A DNA stretch of 64,000 nt from Adenanthera pavonina (taxonomy: Eukaryota; Streptophyta; Magnoliopsida; Fabales; Fabaceae), in assembly GCA_026686845.1 (NCBI GenBank), contig JAIVEN010000022.1:27750001-27814000 (forward strand). The letters are read 5' to 3'. The number at the start of each line of letters is the position of its first letter. Positions within the stretch are counted from its first letter, which is position 1. The notes below the pieces were generated by a model that saw only the letters and a program-made list of their open reading frames with translations, was not told where the DNA came from and did not search any database. The translations under genes and the position numbers were made by a program. This document shows, piece by piece, positions 23,551 to 36,538 of this stretch.

Positions 23551-26169
23551 CTTGATCATTGACCTGGACTATTATATTCAAGTCGTGACAATCTTTAAGT
23601 CCTTTGTTATACCATACACCTCCTAGTGTCATACACCAATCATTGCGTGGATTTAATTAATTAATTATACATAAACTTTTTCAGTAGTTACTATATAAAA
23701 GAAACCGAATGTCTGAATTTAATTAGAATAATTATAATTTGATTTGGTTGACAAAATTATGATATATACACGATCAATTCTTTAACAACTTCAATATTAA
23801 ATGCAAAAAGCATGGTTCTCTCGAGTGCTGATTAATTGATCGCCCATTGAAGTTCTAGTTGAAATAGGTAGCTATCTGTATATCTAGTCAATGTTGATAC
23901 AGAGGGCGCCGTAAAGGAGGATAATTAATAGAGTGTTAGGTTAGGATAATAGTGTCTGACTTGGGACATCATCTTTTAAAAAGAGCATCTGATTAAGACA
24001 TGAACAAGCTGTAAAACTTTATAAAGAATCGGGGGTGTTAGGCGTAATGAGCCAACTGCTACTTGTCAATATGAAATTTTTAGCAATTGGATGATTTTCG
24101 GGGTATTAGGTTTGGGCACTAATTATTGACCGGAAAAATGCATTGTTGGTACATAAATGAATTCTATCAACGAGAGAAAATTGAACGCCTTGGACGACGC
24201 ACAAAAATATGCATGGCAATAAAAAAGGAAAAATTCCAATTAAATATTAAGGAGTAAAAATATATCATAAATTTATAAAATTCTCAATAACTATCAAGAT
24301 ATCAATCTGTAATTAAAATTTTTTAGGAAATGTCAATTTTGTCACTAGCTATTCTCCTATTTCCAATTGATCCCCACCTATTAGAATTAAGATGTGTCAA
24401 TAAATATTAATTTTGTACTAATTTATAAGGCGTTTTGGGAGTTAAATATAAGTGTGCGTTCATGGCTAGTCCACCCAAAAGAAAAAAAAAACAGAAAAGA
24501 AAATCTTGAATATGTTGTTAATTGTTTTTTTATTCAAAAAAGTATGTTCACAATATATTAAAAAAAAAGAAAAGAATGATCTTCGTCAATCAGCGTAAGT
24601 TTATCTCATTTACTTGGAACTCTATTTTGGATCGATCCCGTGGTTACGTTGGTCGCTTCAAACTGGAAGTTTTATTTCTTCTAGAAGTTTACTCCGTTTT
24701 CTTTTTTTGGGTAAAAAAGGGATGTATTGCAAAAGTATTAAAGTATGTATAGGGAAGGGGCCACCATCGAAGCTAAAGAGAGGTACCCCTGAAACGAAAC
24801 AAAACAAAACCAGCAGATTAAGTAATGCTAGAGGTAGTGTTCCAGCTGTCATTTACAATGGGAGTCTGGTCAGCAATAAAATTAATAGTTCAAATATATA
24901 ATTTCCCATAGTTTCCAGCAGCAAGTAGCAACGAAGAAAATGTCCCAATTAATTGTCAGCTCGTTGCAAGAGATTGTCAAAAAAACCAGTCCTTTAGCGG
25001 TTTGCTGAAAACATATTACTTCCAGGTCATTTGGCGCAAAATTCCCCCACAGCTTTGTTATCCAATAAAAGGCTTTAGGTTTTTTAATTGTCAATTAAAT
25101 TGATAGTTTTTTTTTTCCTTTTTTAAAGATGAGAGGAGATATAACGAGTATGGATCCCCTAATGAGAGAACACTAAAATTTTCTAAAGTAATGAAAGAGA
25201 TAGATACATAATAATGTGTGTTTCACTTGACATGTGATCAATCTCACTTTCATAATTTGTCTATCTCTCTCTTCTCAATTTTTTTTTTGGCCACTAATCT
25301 CTCTCCTTAATTTAGAGTAAGCATCCTAAAGAATCTAATTTAAGATATATATATATATATATATAACTTATAACTATATCTAACAATACCGGCACCATTA
25401 ATTTAATTTTACAATCTGAATGAAGTATAGAAGTTAAGAAAAGGATTCAAAAACAGTTTTTCGATGATTACAAGGTCCAGCTCCAACAAGAGAAATAAGA
25501 CTCAAATGTGAAATGAATTTCACGACTTTCTCAATTTCTCTATCTTTCTCTTCATTAGATTTTCTAAAGTGCAAATGTTGTAGAAGATCTTAATCTAATT
25601 ACAAACTGATCTTCTTCCTTGAGATTCTTCAAGGAATATAATTAATTGGATACCTTATTTTTTACATTCTATAAAGTTCAAAGATTAATGAGCCAAACCA
25701 ATTATATATAATTTGTACTTCCTTCGATCCTTTTTATAAGATATATTCTAAAAATTTTTTATGATCATATATATAAGTCACTTTTATTGATTTTTGAAGT
25801 ATTAATTACTTTATTTTAAAAATATTTTTATTTAATTATGAGAGAGAAAGTTAATTATTTAAATTTGTAATATTTATTAAAAAATAAATATAAAAATTAT
25901 ATTATTTTTAAGATAATTTAAATGATGTAATAAAATTTTTTTAATTTTAATAAAATAATTAACAATTACTTATATTAAAAATATGAGAGAATAAATAATA
26001 TGCTTGTTATCAGATCTTCTTCCTTGAGTAGAAATGGAATAAATGTAAAGAAATTTCTCCGACAAAGCACCGAACCCCTAGCCTGATAGGACAATAATGA
26101 CACCATCCTACCAGATGCAAGCAATTGTCAACTTTGTTGCGGTATGAAAAATTGCTAACCCAAAAACAC
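23551..26169. other. AT-rich intergenic region
   Basis: No convincing gene. The part 23640-23960 is the upstream flank homologous to 60180-60990. A (TA)n run lies at about 25350-25366, and a single Stowaway-like end (acttccttcgatccttttta) near 25721 lacks a matching partner. ORFs around 24522-25094 show no recognisable domains. Confidence 0.45.
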
Positions 26170-26542
26170 GGGCGTGGATCCAGTGCACTTCCTCAAGGAA
26201 GTGGACCGCCTGCACATCCTTTTTAAATAACAGTTTTTTAATTTTTTGCCACGCGTCATTGCTTCTTCCGGTTCTCTTCTTATTTTTTTTTTAATTTATA
26301 ACACAATAGCTAAACAAATTCCGACTCTTTTTTATTCTAATAAATATTTTTTCAGGTACCCGATAAAATATTACTATTTTAAACACTTATTAATTATAAA
26401 ATAAAATATTTTTGAAAAAAATTAAAAATAAATTATATTTTTATACAGTTATCTAATATTTGTACTATTTGAATAGATTCAAGTATTATTAAACTTAATT
26501 GGGTAACTCCCTCAATATAATTTTTTCATTTACTATGTTTAA

Positions 26543-26917
26543 GGGCCTATTTGATTCATATTTTCAGAACAATTTTTTTATTTTTGAAAATAAAAAAATA
26601 AAAAAACTTATTTGGTAAGCCTATTTGTTAAAATTGTTTTGAAAAATAGAAAAATAAAAGAACAGAAAACTCAGAACATTTTTAAGCTATTTTGCAGTTT
26701 TTGTTCTGGAAAATACAAGAAAAAATAAAAAATACCCACCTCATTAATGATAAAATTATAAATTTTGAATAATTCATTTAATACTTATTAGCCATGATTT
26801 TGATAATAATTATTCAAACAGATATTTTTATTTTTTTGTTTTCACAACTTGTTCTGAAAAATATTTTTTCAAAACTGTTTTAAGAATAATAAAATAAAAA
26901 TACTATCAAACATGCCC
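26543..26917. mobile_element. Tourist-like MITE, copy C
   Basis: Ends gggcctatttga and tcaaacatgccc, flanked by taa on both sides (26540-26542, 26918-26920). Same family as copies A and B, nested in the 26170-27868 element. Confidence 0.85.
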
Positions 26918-26959
26918 TAAACTCTCGATTTTATTTAAAGAAAATCAAGTCCCTTTCAC

Positions 26960-27475
26960 TTAAACTAACCATTGGTAGTCTCAAATATAAGAAAATTTTG
27001 AGAAAATTGTATTAGTCCGAAATATTAAAGAAACAAATGTATATATCTGGTATAATAAATGAGATATTCTAATAATATTTTTAATTAACTTGGAGAATGT
27101 TATAATTATCTCAAAACTTTCTTATATTTTAGATTAGAGGAAGTATCAAAATAGTTGAGTTAAGTGAAAATAAATTGATTTCCCTTATGGATAGAAAATC
27201 TACTACAGTTTTTACTTTTTACTACTAAATATTTTTTTCCATCTATAAGAAAAATCAAGTTTTTTTCACTTAACACAACTACTTTGGTACTTCCTCTGGT
27301 CTTAAATAAAAAAAAATTTGAGAAAGTTATAACTTTCTCCAAATTAATAAGAAATATTATTGAAATATCTAATTTATTATATTAGATATATATATTTTTT
27401 CTTATATTTTGAACTAACATAACTTTATCAAAATTTTTTTATATTTGAAATCAGAGAGAGAATCAACATGGTTGA
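26960..27475. repeat. Two Stowaway-like units in inverted arrangement
   Basis: Segments around 26978-27148 and 27290-27465 share tctcaaatataagaaaattt / ttttttatatttgaaatcag and a ggtacttcctctggtctt / ttagattagaggaagtatc end. They look like two related short MITEs or one foldback. Boundaries uncertain. Confidence 0.5.
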
Positions 27476-28556
27476 ATTACATAAGAGGAACTTGATTTTC
27501 TTTAAATAAAATTGAAAGTTTAAATGTTATAGATTAAAAAATCATATTCAGGAAGCTATCCAATTAAGTTTAATAATACTTAAATCTACTAAAGTAGTAC
27601 TGATGCAAGATAATTGTATAAAAATATAATTTATTTTTAATTTTTCTAACAACATTTTATTTTATAATTAATAAATGTTTAAACTATTGATATTTTGTCA
27701 GGTATATGAAAAAATATTTATCAGTATAAAAAAATATATAAATTTGTTTAGTTTGTTACAAGATTAAAAAGAAAAAAAAAGAATATAACCAAAGAAGCAA
27801 TGACGCGTGGCAAAAATAAAAAAATATTATTTACAAAAGAAGTGCACTGCACTGGATCCACTCCCCCCTACAAACACGGGCCAAACAGTATTAGTTGACG
27901 ACAATCCACGGGATAAGCTACAAGGAAAGGAACAGTGAAAAGAACCGCAGTCTATCATCATGGTTATATTGATTGATGATTGATCAGTAGACTCTGGGGT
28001 AAAACGTCTCTAAACAAAATAAAGATGAAAAGATCCTTCGAGAAGAAAGACAAATTAATCAGATTGAAATAGCACAATATAAATTTAACGAGTTTTCCAC
28101 CCGTGTAATATACAGGTTGCACATGATATTTCTATAATTAATCATAATAAATAAGTTAAAATAAGCTTAAAATTCTTATATTCGTGTGTCATGTATGAAT
28201 TGCTCCTCTAACTGTACAATTTTAAACATCATATTTTTTTAACTATATATTATTTTGACATTTAAAATTAATATACCCATAAATACTCTTGTAATCACTT
28301 CTATATATCATCGGTATATCTAACAATATAGGTCTTGGTTGATATGATATTAATTGTGACTAAATATAAGTCCTGGTTGATATAAATGAACATCACTTAG
28401 AATTTGACTAACTCTTATTTATAGGCAATGCAATAATAAGATTGAAAATTGTCTTCCATGTAAATTAAGAGGTAACTTGGACACAATTTACCAAGTTAAA
28501 AATGGTCCTCATATGATATTATATGTGCTATGATTTGAGAATGATTCCTAGTTTAA

Positions 28557-28911
28557 GGGGGTGTTTGGATTAGATTATGTATAAGTGATTATAAGGATAA
28601 GTGATTATTCATAAGTGATTATGTCAAAAGTGATTTATGTTTAGATATTTTTACCTCATAAGTGATTTTGAGAAAAAAATATGTTTGAATATTGGGGTTT
28701 AAGTGGTTATTGGGTGGATAATGAGAAAGAAAAATTATCTAAGTAATTATGGGAGAATAAGTGATTATCATAAGCAGAAAAAATTAATTTCTTCCATAAG
28801 CACTTATTTGAAGCATAAGTACTTATTGAAAAACTGTTTTCATTTGACAACTCCAACACATAATCACTTCTGGATCCCATAATCACTTTTTTTTGCCAAA
28901 TCCAAACAGTG
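28557..28911. mobile_element. MITE with TGTTTGGATT ends
   Basis: Left end tgtttggatt and right end aatccaaaca are perfect 10-bp inverted repeats. Inside both ends, the motif ataatcactt / aagtgattat recurs many times. Length and composition fit a Tourist-like element. The target duplication is ambiguous. Confidence 0.65.
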
Positions 28912-31900
28912 ACTAGATATTAATTAAATTGTCTTCCATCCAAAATTTAATTAATATATTAGCTAAAAAATTTTGCATCATCATCAATAATTCTAAATAA
29001 TTTATTGAATTCAGTTCATATATTTAAATTTCAAATTAATTAAATTGAATAATTCAATTTTATTGTGTTATGTGACACATTTAGAAAAAGAAGACAATTT
29101 TTAAATTAAATTCCAACTCTTCAATAAATTGCAACCAATTAATTTCACATTTTTAATTAAGAAATTATACAATTGATGTTAAGCAATTTTTTAAATAAAT
29201 TTCAAATATGATAACATATATTCTAATTAATTTGATAAATTTATCACATTTTTTGGTCAACAACTTATCACATTAATCACATTATTTTATTTCACGCTGT
29301 TTTAATATCTTTATTAGACTTACGAATTTTCATTTAAAAATTATTATGACAACTTTGACCTAAATTCTTATTAATTCTAAAAATTGCTTAAAATATTAAT
29401 GGTTGAAAAAGTTTAATCTTAATTCAGAGTTGAAAAAAAAATTGAAGATTACTTCCTAATGAAATATATTATTAATTTGATTGGATATCGTGTATTTAAT
29501 TCCTCAAATGCATTAAAAAGAATCCCACGTATTGATATTTTATACAATACATCGAAATCAGTAACTTAATTTGATATTTTTATAATCTTTTAATTGTTTT
29601 AATGCAAAAAAAGGTTGACATTCTTTGCAACTCTCATATAGGCATAACAACACAATTTATGTTGCAAAATTGAGTAACTAATAAAAAAAAAAAGCTTGCC
29701 CCTGAGCCTTATAATCATAGCTAATACACTCACCAAGAATAGTTAACAATGTGATGCCTCTCATCAAATCCAGGAAAATAAAAGCTTAGATATTCTCTAT
29801 TAAATAAACTACATGTTCTCCAGCAATGATAAATTTGGGAGGAATTAAAAGTTTTTTCCTTCTACCAAAGATCTTTAGCAGCGTTTGATTTCTCTATATT
29901 AGTAAAAAGGGAGCACTAAAGTGTTACTGACTAAATAGCCACCATTAGATTAATTCAAAGCCCAATAGTATGCCACATAAAGAAATATATTAAAAAAAAA
30001 TGCCCTCAAAGATATATAATAGGACTTTCATGAGATTCACTCTCATCCCCAGCCTCCTTGATTTCACACACTACTCCTTCATCATCATTTTTTTTAAATT
30101 TTTGTTATCCAAGCTTCATTGTTTGTGTTTCTTCTTCTTTCTATCGTTTCATCGTCTCTATTTCTCCAACTGAATTCTAAACTTGGAAATACTCTGGGAT
30201 AATGCATACAATACTGAATGAGCATTGAAGCATAGAGCCAAAGATATGCAATACGTGACTACTTTTACCGGTGTAAAGAAACTATTTTATTCTAGATTTC
30301 CCACCAATGATATCTGACTCCGCCAGCATTCTCTATAAAGCAACTACATTTTGAAATTCGAGATATATTAATTTAGATATCAAGTGGTTAAAAACCGCAT
30401 TGAGAATATTATAATTGTTGAAAAGTCCAATAGTGAAAGCAAGATTATAAAAGTTATCATCCAAGTTTAACATCATCATCCTCCAAAATGAAAAATTATC
30501 GAGAAACACAGACAAATAGTATAAACATTAGCATAAAAAGGATATGATTTAAAGCTTGTTATGAAATCTAATGGAGAATGCAGGGTAATAGAGAAAAGAA
30601 AAGAGATAATTGAAAGGTGTGTTACAATAGGAAATATCATGGATTTATATAGTTGCAAAATAACATGGAATAGCTATATGTTCCAATGCAAAATTAATTT
30701 GATTTTATTCACTATTAAATGCTAAAGATTACATTACTTTCTAATTGAAATTGAAATATAAAAGAAATGGAATTAAACATAAACTTGAATAATCATCAAT
30801 CAAACATTAAACAACACGATGCATTGCACAGTGTTTACAATTGCCCATGGGTGACATTCGTACCCTCCTATATCAAGAGTATTTATAATTGGAAAATAAT
30901 ACAAATAATATATGATTAATTATTAAATGCTAGTTAACTTTGAAAACGCATCTTAATATTGCCAAAATCGGTATATATAATAGTAAATAGTATTGATAAG
31001 GAATCAATTTAATTTGAGAAAATTTAAATTTTCTCTTATATATATATAACAGAAAATTGATTGGTATTTATGAATTGATATCAATGTGTATCAATTTCAA
31101 TTTGAAACTGAATTTAAAAAAATTAGAAGTAATAAATGGCATTATTATTTAATTTGAGTACGCAATTTGCTTTTCACCACTTTTTCATTCAAATAAAATG
31201 GAAATCATAATAAATTAGAAATTAATTTAACTATCATAAAATTCATTAATTATGTACATAAAAACATCAAACATTTAATTGAATTTAAAGTTAAAATTGC
31301 GATAATAGCTATAAAATCTAAAATGTGTCATATTTGATAGTAAGACAATACATTAATCACCTAATTATACAATTAATTCAACAAATTAATAAAGGGTGGA
31401 AATGCTTATGTGGCGTCAAAGAATTTCTCGTTAACATAGTGCTCTAGTTTCCCTCCAATATAAAATAATCTGATGATAATTAAAAGACTAATCCCTTCAA
31501 ATTGTTCAACTATTAACATGACGTGGGGTTAAATATATTCAATTTGCTCAACAATTACGAGTTATGTGATGTAAGAGAATGTTCTAGTAAAATATTATAT
31601 TAAATTTTTTTTTTGTTTTTTAAATTTTAAATAGTTGTTATGCTTTTACAACTTCTCTCTTCAATTTTCTTTTCCGACAAAAGTTTCTAAATTTGCATCG
31701 TATTATATATAAATAAATAACAATATCAATAAAAAATTTAAATATTATAATTATATATACACAATGAAATTATAGAAACCATCATACTAAGAAAAAAAAA
31801 AGCCAAGAACTCTTATGATACCTCTTCCTCCAATGGACACTTCGCCACCTAAACATGCTTCCTCAAATTATTGACAAATAAGCATTATTAACACCTTCAA

Positions 31901-33861
31901 TGTTCCTCAAATAATTAATTGAAAATCATTAGAACTAATCAATGGTATATGAGAGTATTATTCATAGTTACTTCAATCCATAGTCAAAATCGAAGGTGAA
32001 AACATGACTGGGTAGTGAATGAATATTGTCACACCCTATATATTGCTCTCATTAATTAATTTGTGCCAGCATAAAGGATGGAGATATATACATATTGGAA
32101 AATGGGCAATGATTTATTATAAAATTAAATTACTAAGAATTAATTATGTATTAATGCCAAAATAATTATGAATTAAATCAAATAATTTTAAATTTGTAGT
32201 CTAACCTTTTCCAATCGCATCACCACGCCATGATTTAATAGCAAACTATTTAAAATGAATAATAGGAAATCAAATGCTAATTAAAGTGAAAGAAAATAAA
32301 AGGAAGGGAAGACATACATATCAAACACGGAGTATATTTTCACTTAAAGAGGATGAAGAGCTCCAGGCGGTAGAAATAAAATCACTCGGATTTTGTTTAC
32401 AGATTCATCGTAAATACACACCGGGAAGGAGAATTTTGAAGAAAGAGAGAGAGAGAGTAATTTTCATCAGAAAGAATTTTCTTCAGAATTACTCACCGTA
32501 ACAGAGAGTCTCTCAATTTTTTTGAAAACTGAAAAACTCCTATCTCACCACATACGCACACACGTTCACTTACTTTCGGTATTATGCGTTGTGTGAGGGA
32601 GCGGTTCTTATTAACCGTTCCCTCCCTCTCCATTAAACTAATAAATAATAAAAAATAATTATATTATTTTGGGCCTGTGCCCTTATGTTTGGGCTCTATA
32701 CCCATCAAGGGTGTAGCCCAACATAAAGAATGTAATAGTACTGTTTTAAATATCATTGGATTAATGTAAAATTATAAATAAATCCAATTAATTTGTAATT
32801 GATTACACCCTCCCAAAATCAAATCAGTCAATTAAATTATTAATTAAATATACTAGTAATCTTAATAACTGATATTATTATAATTATGGACGGTTTTTTT
32901 GTGCAATAATCATGGATTTTCAAAATTTAAATTTTAAAAAGTTTCGATGTAATAATAATAGACCATATTAAAAAGATTAATCACAAGCAACTTCTATTAA
33001 TTTAAATCTTAAAACTTGAAATTAGAATTCAAGCATTATTCTACTGTTAAATTTGAATATTTTATAGTTGTATTTTAAATATCATTAAATTAATGAAAAA
33101 ATATAAATAAACCCAATTAATTGGTAATTATATACAATTGTCAATCACGGAGGATTTTTTTTTAAAATAAAGAACATTAATTGTTGCATTTCAATGACAA
33201 AAATTATCATGATTGATGATTTGAATAAATCAATTCAAATATGTGAGTAACTGACAATTTAGATGCACATAGGTTATAAAAAAAAAAAAAGATGCCACAT
33301 AAACATTCCATACTTAAATCTAATGTTGAGGTGGCAAAGTCTATGATAAAAATGCAATTTATTTATTTAGAGGGTATGGCAACGCTGCATAGTATAAACA
33401 AACTTTGATTCTTTACAAGCTATGTCATGGACAAACTAATTAGAAATCTATTGTAATACATGATAGATCTACACACAAAGCCACTGACCAACAAAAATTT
33501 ATAAATAAGGCATTTTAAGCCCTTTAGTAATCAAACATACAAAACAAATCTGAGACACATGCAACCTTGAGCCCGATGCAAGGGAAGAAACCATGCTTCC
33601 AACAATTCATATAATATCACAAGTTGGACATCAAAAGTTGCCCATGTTTTCTACATGATGTACCTCATGGACATATGGTTATTTGATCGAGAAAAAAAAA
33701 GTCAACAGATTGAAAAATCCTATATAAGGCTAAAAAAAGATGAAGAATGATTTGTTATATATAGAAGTATGCCGATGTGTTAGCTGCGACAACAACGTTG
33801 CCACTTTCTATATATCCCTGTCTCAAGGGTTGTGTTGCGTTGTGGAGTTAAAGCAAGTCTT
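28912..33861. other. AT-rich intergenic region
   Basis: Almost 5 kb with no coding signal that I can support. Short ORFs at 30333-30658 and 32274-32501 lack family features. A hairpin lies at 32596-32630 (gagggagcggtt, then aaccgttccctccctc) and a short ggg/ccc-rich patch at 32670-32720. It may include old transposon remains I cannot delimit. Confidence 0.4.
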
Positions 33862-34205
33862 TCATTCATCTTCATCATTGACATGGACCATTTTGAAGCC
33901 AAACACTGCAAACTCCTCTCCTCTCTTATCAGGCTTTTCCGATAGAGCTTCCATCCCCACAGTATATTTCACTTGTTTGATATATGCTTAAGAATCATGC
34001 AATATTTGATATTTATATAGCCAACCTGAAAGACAGCAGTGCATCCACATGTGACATCGATAAGAATGGTGAGGACACAAAAACACATATTTTCTATAAG
34101 AATGGTGGGTTGGTAGAGGAATCATGAGACTAACTTGTTACTTCCACAAGCAAGGAGAACCTTCATCCTTGGAGCTAGCTTGTCTACATATCGGCGCAGC
34201 ACTGC
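33862..34205 (-). pseudogene. Unrecognised coding-like fragment (two possible exons)
   Basis: On the minus strand, 34205-34141 reads LRRYVDKLAPRMKVLLACG between a plausible acceptor (ttgcag) and donor (aag, gttagt). 33990-33862 reads VKYTVGMEALSEKP then FAVFGFKMVHVNDEDE and a stop. Codon use looks protein-like compared with the surrounding AT-rich DNA, but the two pieces do not join in an obvious way and I do not recognise the family. It could be the degraded 3' end of a host gene or part of an unidentified transposon. Confidence 0.25.
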
Positions 34206-34594
34206 AAGGTCATCATTTTGTAATCAACCAACAATACATGAATTGTGAACAACTTTTAGGGAACGGATTGAAAATTCAAGAGGCACAATCATCCACTTGG
34301 TTTATATAGCACAAAGTGGAGCAAATATATAGTCTTGGAAATTAATTTGAATTAAATGGAGAGATTGAACGCATAATTCTCAAATGAATTAAAATTGGCA
34401 CCAAAAGGGGAAAATTGAATACGATTTAAATGTACATCAAAATCAAATTTTCTCATTTGAATTCAAATTGTCAATAAAAATTTGAAATTTGTATATCTAG
34501 GTGACTATATCTGATAGTGGTGAAATAGGAAATTGGTTTCCCTACACTACGCCAGATTCAGGATTTATTGGTGCTGAATAGTTGGTGTTTATTT

Positions 34595-35092
34595 AGAAAA
34601 ACGCCAATAAAAATCAAACCAAGCGTATTAGTTCGCGTTTACAAAATAAACGCCAACTAAAGTCCAGTTTTAGATGGCGTGTAAAAAATAAACGCCATCT
34701 ATTTTTGAAACTTTAGATGGCGTTTAAAAATAAACGCCATCTACAGTCATAATGTAAAACTAAAGTTGGCGTTTTATGATAAACGCTAACTAATTTCAGA
34801 CTTTATATGGCGTTTATAAGAAAAACGCCATCTAAATTAATAAAATAATATAAATTATTAGATGGCGTGTATGAAATAAACGCCAACTAAGGTCCACCGA
34901 ATTTTTTTTTAATTTATTTTTAAACTTTTAGTTGGCGTTTAATATTTAAACGCCATCTAAGTATAAATTTCAAATGGCGTTTATGTGATAAACGCCATCT
35001 AAGTTATGAATATTAGATGGCGTTTACATAATAAACGCCATGTATATTATATTTAGTTAGCGTTTAATTGTTAAACGCTAACTAAGTTGTTT
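34595..35092. repeat. 5' subterminal hairpin array of the CACTA element
   Basis: About ten successive inverted pairs of the form ttagatggcgttta ... taaacgccatctaa, each pair separated by a few bases and spaced about 40-70 bp apart, with ggcgtt/aacgcc as the common core. These are the likely transposase-binding sites of the element. Confidence 0.85.
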
Positions 35093-36538
35093 TAAATCTC
35101 TTCTCAGAACCCTATATCGCATTTTCTCATAATTGTGCCGTCTTCATTCCCACCATGCTCTGAAGCTGTTCCTCTGCCATAGCTCTGTTCTGGCACAGCT
35201 CTTCGGCCACCACGCATCGAAAGTTTACACTCTTTCCTCTTCCACCACGGCATTGTTCCTCCGAAATCCCCTTCAACCTGAAATCGCTTGATCTCGTAGC
35301 GTCTCTCCCTGTCAACGGTCACGGTGAATGGAGTGAAAGAGGCCCAGTTCCATTCTCTCAGAGGAACTCGAAATCCCTCCCAGATCCAACAGCGAACGGC
35401 GGCCAGCTTTGAGATAACCCCATATTGTCCCACTGACGCTCTCATATTCGTGGCTGTTTCTGTCAAATTCATATATGAGTCATTGCCCATATTGTAATTT
35501 GTTTTCCTTTTCAATGCTTGATGGCAAAGACTTCATTAGTTCATTGAAGAAACGTCAAAACTTGGATCCCCAAATATACTATACAATCAACCACCATATT
35601 ATCTTACTTTTTTTTTTTAATACAATCCATATATCTTGATTTTGTTTGTTGACCATTATGTCTATTCTGTATCAAACTGTTCCTAATTGGGCTAAAAGAA
35701 ATTGAACCACCGAGAGCATCTCCATGAGTGGTAATTTGATTATGTATGAGTACCCAATACTCATCATTCTGGGTGAATTTGGACCGTTTAATTTTAATTT
35801 ACATGTTTTAGATTTATAGTTTTTATTTTAATTTTTTTCTATAATAATAGTGTTATTTTACTATATATATATATATATATCTTTCCTTACTCATACATGC
35901 ATATGTGGACGCACCACCAAACTACTTTGTGGTTGACCTTCATTTAACTTGTTGCTTCACTTGTATGAATGTGTCATTGGTGCGCTTGTTTCGTATTGAC
36001 AGAATTTGTAGTGCTAGCCCATCAGATATCTACTTTGTCTGAGGTATGCTTCCTGATTATGTTTATGTAAAAGTTTTGTATTAGTTAGCTACGTCAGGTG
36101 ATTTTTGCTAAGTGGTTAATGCTATGGTTCTTTAGTTGTTATGCTGCCGGTTTGTCTTTCAAAGTTATAATTTAGTAAATGAAAAGCTATGGATAGTTGA
36201 TTTGGATGGTTGGCAACATATAATTGGAACTCTTTTTTTGTCTATGTTGTTGAATATTTTTGCTAGTTAAGGACTTGGAAAGTAACATATGCTTTAATAA
36301 ATCAGAAAGTAAAGTTAGGAAAAACAAATAATTGTAGTACAATTAATGAATCTAGTTTTTTTTTTATGTAGCAAGAATATTAATGTATTAATCATGGGGT
36401 TATGGTATTTAATCCATATGAAATAACGTGGCCTGTAAGTTGGTGTTGTATTGTAGAATTATTGGGAGGCTCAACTTGGGAAGATCACTGCCAAAATTTA
36501 TACAGAAGTTATAAAAGGTTACACAACTTAATAAAAGT
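35093..36538. other. CACTA 5' internal non-coding region
   Basis: Between the subterminal repeats and the TNP2 start. A 136-codon minus-strand ORF (35104-35514) covers a GC-richer patch; no family recognised. A (TA)n run lies at about 35863-35880. This region probably holds the promoter and leader of the transposase gene. Confidence 0.4.

Larger units (their letters stand above)
26170..27868. mobile_element. Long-TIR (Mutator-like) element, about 1.7 kb
   Basis: Left terminus gtggatccagtgcacttcc and right terminus gtgcactgcactggatccac are inverted. The arms continue inward: gccacgcgtcattgcttctt on the left against gaagcaatgacgcgtggc on the right, then AT-rich sequence around 26335-26510 against 27545-27720. 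Flanks caaaaacac (26161-26169) and tacaaacac (27869-27877) agree at 7 of 9. No transposase is visible. A Tourist MITE and Stowaway-like sequence sit inside. Confidence 0.75.

Noticed and set aside
24522..25094. Several overlapping ORFs on both strands
   Set aside because: Low-complexity Phe/Lys-rich translations, with no conserved motifs.
32274..32501. 75-codon ORF with Lys/Arg-rich sequence
   Set aside because: No recognisable domain, AT-rich context, no splice or neighbour support.
34595..35092. CRISPR-like array because of regularly spaced repeats
   Set aside because: Repeats are degenerate hairpins of a plant CACTA terminus, with irregular spacing and no cas genes.
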